From the NCBI RefSeq assembly GCF_044377035.1, contig NZ_JBILJW010000007.1, positions 1 through 64,000 on the forward strand: a stretch of DNA of 64,000 nucleotides, written 5' to 3'. This DNA is from Silanimonas sp044377035 (GTDB taxonomy: Bacteria; Pseudomonadota; Gammaproteobacteria; Xanthomonadales; Xanthomonadaceae). Below, in pieces: positions 60,766 to 64,000 of the stretch. The notes under the pieces were generated by a model that searched no databases, was not told the origin of the DNA, and was given only the letters and a program-made list of their open reading frames with translations. The translations under genes and the position numbers were made by a program. Position 1 is the stretch's first letter, and every line of letters begins with the position of its first letter.

Positions 60766-61148
60766 GCGCCGCCCTGCGCCGTCCCGGCGCGGGAGTCGAT
60801 GATCGGCAGCAGCTCGGCGATGTAGTTGAGCTTGCTGATGAAGGCGTCGGCGCCGGCGCGCTGCGAGTGCTCGCGGTGCTCGACGTCGTCGAAGTGCGAG
60901 GCGATCACGACGAACGGCGGTTCGTCCTGCGCCTTGATCAGGCGCGTGGCCTGCAGCCCGCCCATCTCCGGCATGGCGAGGTCGAGGACGACCACGTCCG
61001 GCTTCAGCTCATCGGCCAGGGCCACGGCTTCGATGCCGTTGCGGCCGCGGCCGATGATGGCCACGTGCGCCACGCGCCGCAGATGGCGCTCCGCCGCGTT
61101 CAGGAACGCGTCGTGGTCGTCGACGATGAGCAGGCGGATGAGGGTCAT
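60762..61148 (-). CDS. Stand-alone response-regulator receiver protein
   Basis: A 128-residue CheY-like domain: IVDDHDAFLNAAERHL start (acidic pair), phospho-acceptor Asp in VVLDLAMPEMGG (~residue 54), Ser in VIASHFDD, and Lys in DAFISK. No output domain follows. The IRLLIVDDHDAFL start resembles NarL-type receivers. It overlaps fleQ by four bases and is 39 bases after rpoN, so it likely modulates flagellar gene control through protein contacts. Confidence 0.9.
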
Positions 61149-61187
61149 GGCAACGGGCTCGCGGCGCCGCGGGCGGCGTGGAACCGG

Positions 61188-62591
61188 TCAGGCCGCGCGG
61201 GCCGCAAGGCCCCGCTGCCGCGCCGGCGGGATGTTCAGTTGCTCACGATACTTGGCGACGGTGCGGCGGGCCACCTGCACACCGCGGCGGGCCAGCAGGG
61301 CCACCAGCACGTCGTCGGCCAGCGGCGCTGCCGGCAGCTCGGCATCGATCAGCTTCTTCACCAGCGCGCGGATGGCCACCCCAGCGATCGCGCTGCCTTC
61401 CAGCTTCACGCCGAAGAAGCGCTTCAGCTCGAACAGGCCGCGCGGGGTCTGCAGGTACTTGCCGGTGGTGATGCGCGAGACGGTGCTCTCGTGCACGCCG
61501 ACGTCGGCGGCGATCTCCTTCAGCGTGAGGGGTAGCAGGCCCTCTTCGCCGCGCTCGAGGAAGGCCTGCTGGCGCGCCACCACGGCGCGGGCGACCTTGA
61601 TCAGGGTGTCGTGGCGCTGGGCGATGCCACGGGCCAGCCAGCGCGCCTCGTTCATCAGCGCCTTGAGGTGCTGCACGGAGGGCGAATCGCCGGCTTCCGA
61701 CAGCGCACTCTCGTATTCACTGGCCACGCGAACGCGCGGGGCGGTCTGCGGGTTCAGCGCCACGTGCCAGCGGCCGTCGGCCGGCCAGGCCACGACGTCG
61801 GGCAGCACGTGCACCTGCTCGTCGGCCAGCAGGGGCTCGCCCGGCTTGGGGTTCAGCGACTGGATCAGGCGGGCGGCGACGCGCAGCGCCTCCATCGGCG
61901 CGGCATGCGCGGCGGCCAGGGCCGGCCAGTCGCGCTGGGCGACGAGGGCGAGGCTGCGGTCGATCATGTCGCGGGCGAGCGCCACACCGGCGTCCTTCGC
62001 CGGCAGGTCGTGGATCTGGGCCAGCAGGCACTCGCGCAGGTCGACGGCGGCAAGGCCGGCCGGCGTGCCGTGCAGCAGGCGCTGGCGGATGGCCTCGGCG
62101 CGGCCCTTGCGGAGGCCGAGCGCGGCGGTGATGTCGGCATCGATGGCGTCGCGGTCGCCGGCGAGGTAGCCGGAATCCGCCGTCCGCTCCAGCCAGGCCG
62201 CGGCGATGGCGAGGTCGGCGTCCTTCAGTTCCATCGCCAGGCCTTCCAGCACCCGCAGGGCCGGGTCATTGCTGACCGGCGCGGCGACGCGGGACAGACG
62301 GTCTTCGCCTTCTTCCGGATCGAAACCGCTGCCCATGCCGGGCGTCGACCAGAGGTCGGGCAGCTCGTCGAAGGCCGCGGTTTCCTGCGCAGCGCGCTCC
62401 TGCGGGGTGAGCTCGGGCGGCGCAACGTCGGACTCGTCCTCCTCGCGCTCCAGCATCGGGTTCTGCGCGAGCGCCTCGGCCAGCTCCTGCTCCAACTCGA
62501 GGCCGGTGAGGCCGAGCAGGCGGATCGACTGCAGCACCTGCGCGTTGAGGCTCTGCGACTGGGACTGGGTGGCGGCGAGGCGGTTCTTCAT
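61188..62591 (-). CDS. rpoN: RNA polymerase sigma-54 factor
   Basis: A 467-residue RpoN. Region I is the Gln/Leu-rich QSQSLNAQVLQSIRLLGLTGLELEQELAEALAQNPML; an acidic region II follows; the core-binding region contains LRECLLAQI and SLNPKPGEPL; the helix-turn-helix is TLKEIAADVGVHESTVSRITTGKYLQTPRG; and the C-terminal RpoN box reads ARRTVAKYREQLNIP. It recognises -24/-12 promoters and needs an activator such as the adjacent FleQ. The start at 62591 is the usual one. A consensus sigma-54 promoter lies directly upstream. It may be a flagellar-cluster copy (RpoN2); no nitrogen PTS genes follow, unlike the usual rpoN locus. Confidence 0.94.
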   Translation of the reverse strand: MKNRLAATQSQSQSLNAQVLQSIRLLGLTGLELEQELAEALAQNPMLEREEDESDVAPPELTPQERAAQETAAFDELPDLWSTPGMGSGFDPEEGEDRLSRVAAPVSNDPALRVLEGLAMELKDADLAIAAAWLERTADSGYLAGDRDAIDADITAALGLRKGRAEAIRQRLLHGTPAGLAAVDLRECLLAQIHDLPAKDAGVALARDMIDRSLALVAQRDWPALAAAHAAPMEALRVAARLIQSLNPKPGEPLLADEQVHVLPDVVAWPADGRWHVALNPQTAPRVRVASEYESALSEAGDSPSVQHLKALMNEARWLARGIAQRHDTLIKVARAVVARQQAFLERGEEGLLPLTLKEIAADVGVHESTVSRITTGKYLQTPRGLFELKRFFGVKLEGSAIAGVAIRALVKKLIDAELPAAPLADDVLVALLARRGVQVARRTVAKYREQLNIPPARQRGLAARAA

Positions 62592-62623
62592 GGCGGCACT
62601 TCCGAGGAGGTGCCGAAGCGGTA

Positions 62624-62640
62624 TGCAAGGGGCGTGCCAA
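62624..62640 (-). promoter_or_regulatory. rpoN: Sigma-54 promoter of rpoN
   Basis: On the minus strand TTGGCACG-CCCC-TTGCA matches the sigma-54 consensus fully, with the GG (-24) and GC (-12) doublets ten bases apart. The predicted start site is near 62613, giving a ~22-nt leader before the rpoN ATG at 62591. It implies that rpoN is expressed from a promoter that its own product recognises, presumably with FleQ as activator. Confidence 0.8.
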
Positions 62641-62712
62641 CGTGGGGCGGCGGGAATCCGGCGGGCGGGCCCATCGTGGCGCCCGGACGCTCATCTCGGC
62701 ACCACGCGCCCT

Positions 62713-63495
62713 TTACTTCGACACCGTCGTGCCCCGCTGCACCCGGGAGGTGGAGAAGATCTCCTTGTTCTCGAGCCGCAGGCGCCACTTCGACAGCGGC
62801 CGCTCACTGAGGGAAATCATGCTGGATGGATCGACCACGGGCTGGATCTGGATGTCGTACATCACCCGAGGCACGCTGGACTCATGGCGAGTCGAGCCAT
62901 GCCAGATGGCCGAGTGCATCAGCAGGCAATCGCCGGGGCCCAGCTCGGGCGTGAACCGGTAAAGCTGGTTCGTCAGGTCGCCATGGATCGCACCGGCATC
63001 GCCGAGGTAGCCGAGGTGGTGGGTGCCGGGGTAGACGAACAGCCCGCCGTTCTGCGCCCCGCAAGGGGTGAGCGCCAGGAAAGCCGAGTAGCGTTCAAAG
63101 AAGCCGAGGCAGTACGGGCTGTCCTGATGGACGAACACCGGCTCACGGTTGTTCTCGTCCTTGCGGACCACGCGGATGTTGTGGAGGCCCGCGCCGCGCT
63201 CGAAGATCTGCGCCGCCAGGGCGGCGAACTCGGGCTCGAAGAGCACTTTCGCCAGGGGGCTATCGAGCTCGAAGGACACTTCGGTGAGGTGATTCTGGCG
63301 GGCCTTGGCAGAGCCCTCCGTCAGGGCTGCCTCATAGGCCTGCAGGTAGGACGCCGCCCGCTGCGCAGGCAGCAGGCCTCGCACGACGAAGACACCGGCA
63401 CGGTCGAGGACTTCCAGCGATAGCTGCCTGCCCTCCAGATGTCCCGCCTGCGAAAAGAAATCCAGTTCCGCGGCTGGAAATTCAAAGAAGTTCAT
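62713..63495 (-). CDS. Phytanoyl-CoA dioxygenase (PhyH)-like 2OG-Fe(II) oxygenase
   Basis: The 260-residue protein has the PhyH layout: AGVFVVRGLLP, the iron-binding HQD in EPVFVHQDSPYCLGFF, GGLFVYPGTHHLGYL, and the distal His and Arg in LMHSAIWHGSTRHES. Such enzymes hydroxylate small molecules, lipids or sugar derivatives. It lies upstream of rpoN and overlaps the preceding oxygenase gene by four bases. In flagellar clusters such genes can belong to flagellin glycan modification; that link is inference from position only. Confidence 0.82.
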   Translation of the reverse strand: MNFFEFPAAELDFFSQAGHLEGRQLSLEVLDRAGVFVVRGLLPAQRAASYLQAYEAALTEGSAKARQNHLTEVSFELDSPLAKVLFEPEFAALAAQIFERGAGLHNIRVVRKDENNREPVFVHQDSPYCLGFFERYSAFLALTPCGAQNGGLFVYPGTHHLGYLGDAGAIHGDLTNQLYRFTPELGPGDCLLMHSAIWHGSTRHESSVPRVMYDIQIQPVVDPSSMISLSERPLSKWRLRLENKEIFSTSRVQRGTTVSK

Positions 63496-64000
63496 GGCCG
63501 ATCCTGTTGGACGTCGGCGCCGGCTGGCGCAGCGGTGGACCTGCCGTAGTACTGCTGGTCTTCAAAACTGCGGCGCCGCGTGTCAAAGGCAAACTGCAGC
63601 GAAATCCGGTCCGTCGTCGATGGGACTTCGGGGCTGCTGATGACGCCGTGCAAGGACGTCCGGGCATGGAAGCACACAAGGCGCCCTGGGCTCGGGTCGA
63701 CCCGCACGGGAACCCTCGCGTCCCTCTCGTACTGCCAAACCGACTCACCAAGCGCTGGGTCGGTGCGGATCTTGGGGTGGATGCACAGGGGCAAATCCGG
63801 GCTGTCCGTCAGGTACAGGACCGCCGTGTATTCATTACGGTCGAAGTGGTAGCGGAAGGAATGCCCCTGATCCCGGCGGAGGTAGTTGGCCGAGATGGCG
63901 ACGGGCAGATCGTCCAGCACGAGCAGATTGGCAATGCCGGCCGCCATCTGCGCGTAGACCTGCTGGTAGAGCTGCTCGATCTCCGGGAGCTCGGCGATCA
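63492..64000 (-). CDS. 2OG-Fe(II) oxygenase, 5' end outside window
   Basis: The frame stays open to the window edge, so the start lies beyond 64000; 168 codons are visible. The sequence shows a double-stranded beta-helix: FRYHFDRNEYTAVLYLTDSP with the iron-binding HFD, GRLVCFHARTSLHGV with the distal His, and RISLQFAFD with the 2-oxoglutarate Arg. It resembles prolyl-4-hydroxylase-type oxygenases. Its stop overlaps the start of the PhyH-like gene (ATGA), so the two are translated together and may act in sequence on one substrate. Confidence 0.78.
   Translation of the reverse strand, partial: IAELPEIEQLYQQVYAQMAAGIANLLVLDDLPVAISANYLRRDQGHSFRYHFDRNEYTAVLYLTDSPDLPLCIHPKIRTDPALGESVWQYERDARVPVRVDPSPGRLVCFHARTSLHGVISSPEVPSTTDRISLQFAFDTRRRSFEDQQYYGRSTAAPAGADVQQDRP

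Overview
The window is GC-rich, densely packed DNA with no rRNA, tRNA, insertion sequence, prophage or CRISPR array that I can see. It reads like chromosomal sequence of a motile, aerobic gammaproteobacterium. The gene set (YaeQ, the long form of QueF, a cytochrome c5-like protein, FleQ with RpoN, secreted RCC1 and WD-like repeat proteins, a winged-helix/kinase/TPR protein) fits the Lysobacterales (Xanthomonadales). That placement is inference from family content, not from a marker gene.

Layout. 1-3587: a secreted RCC1-repeat protein (cut by the window edge) divergent from a winged-helix/Ser-Thr kinase/TPR membrane protein. 3588-12361: ferredoxin-NADP reductase, fatty acyl-CoA ligase, Asp/Glu racemase and a 1774-residue secreted repeat protein. 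12549-14633: two consecutive Ada-type DNA-alkylation repair genes. 14686-18268: a YadGH-like ABC exporter, then an RsbQ-type hydrolase paired with a PAS-GGDEF diguanylate cyclase. 18272-25652: an orphan AAA ATPase, a truncated membrane sensor, TatD, a BaiN-type flavoprotein, YaeQ, a secreted esterase, a DUF3224 protein and a beta-lactamase-fold hydrolase.

25613-34409 is the most coherent system: reactive-sulfur detoxification. Sulfide:quinone oxidoreductase, a DUF2892 protein and an RND pump with its adaptor form one minus-strand unit. A BigR/SqrR-type dithiol ArsR repressor and a DUF2798 protein run divergently. A persulfide dioxygenase-like protein is divergent from a TauE exporter and a rhodanese. 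The two control regions of the cluster carry the same palindrome core, TTAG-N6-CTAA, placed over predicted promoters. This argues for one regulon that includes the RND pump.

34411-45786: a ChrR-like cupin, a TonB-dependent receptor, a lipoprotein, QueF, a polytopic membrane protein, ZapE, a hydrolase, an ExeM-type nuclease, a c5 cytochrome and a degenerate MASE1-type kinase. 45889-52501: a complete tetR/adaptor/pump/outer-membrane-channel efflux operon with a palindromic operator. 52477-59229: YchJ, a MgtC/DUF4010 membrane protein, fructose-bisphosphatase, a 2OG oxygenase, an EamA transporter, small proteins and a membrane-anchored peptidase.

59257-64000: the flagellar control module fleQ, a stand-alone receiver and rpoN, with a consensus sigma-54 promoter in front of rpoN. 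Upstream lie two overlapping 2OG-Fe(II) oxygenase genes, the second running off the window.
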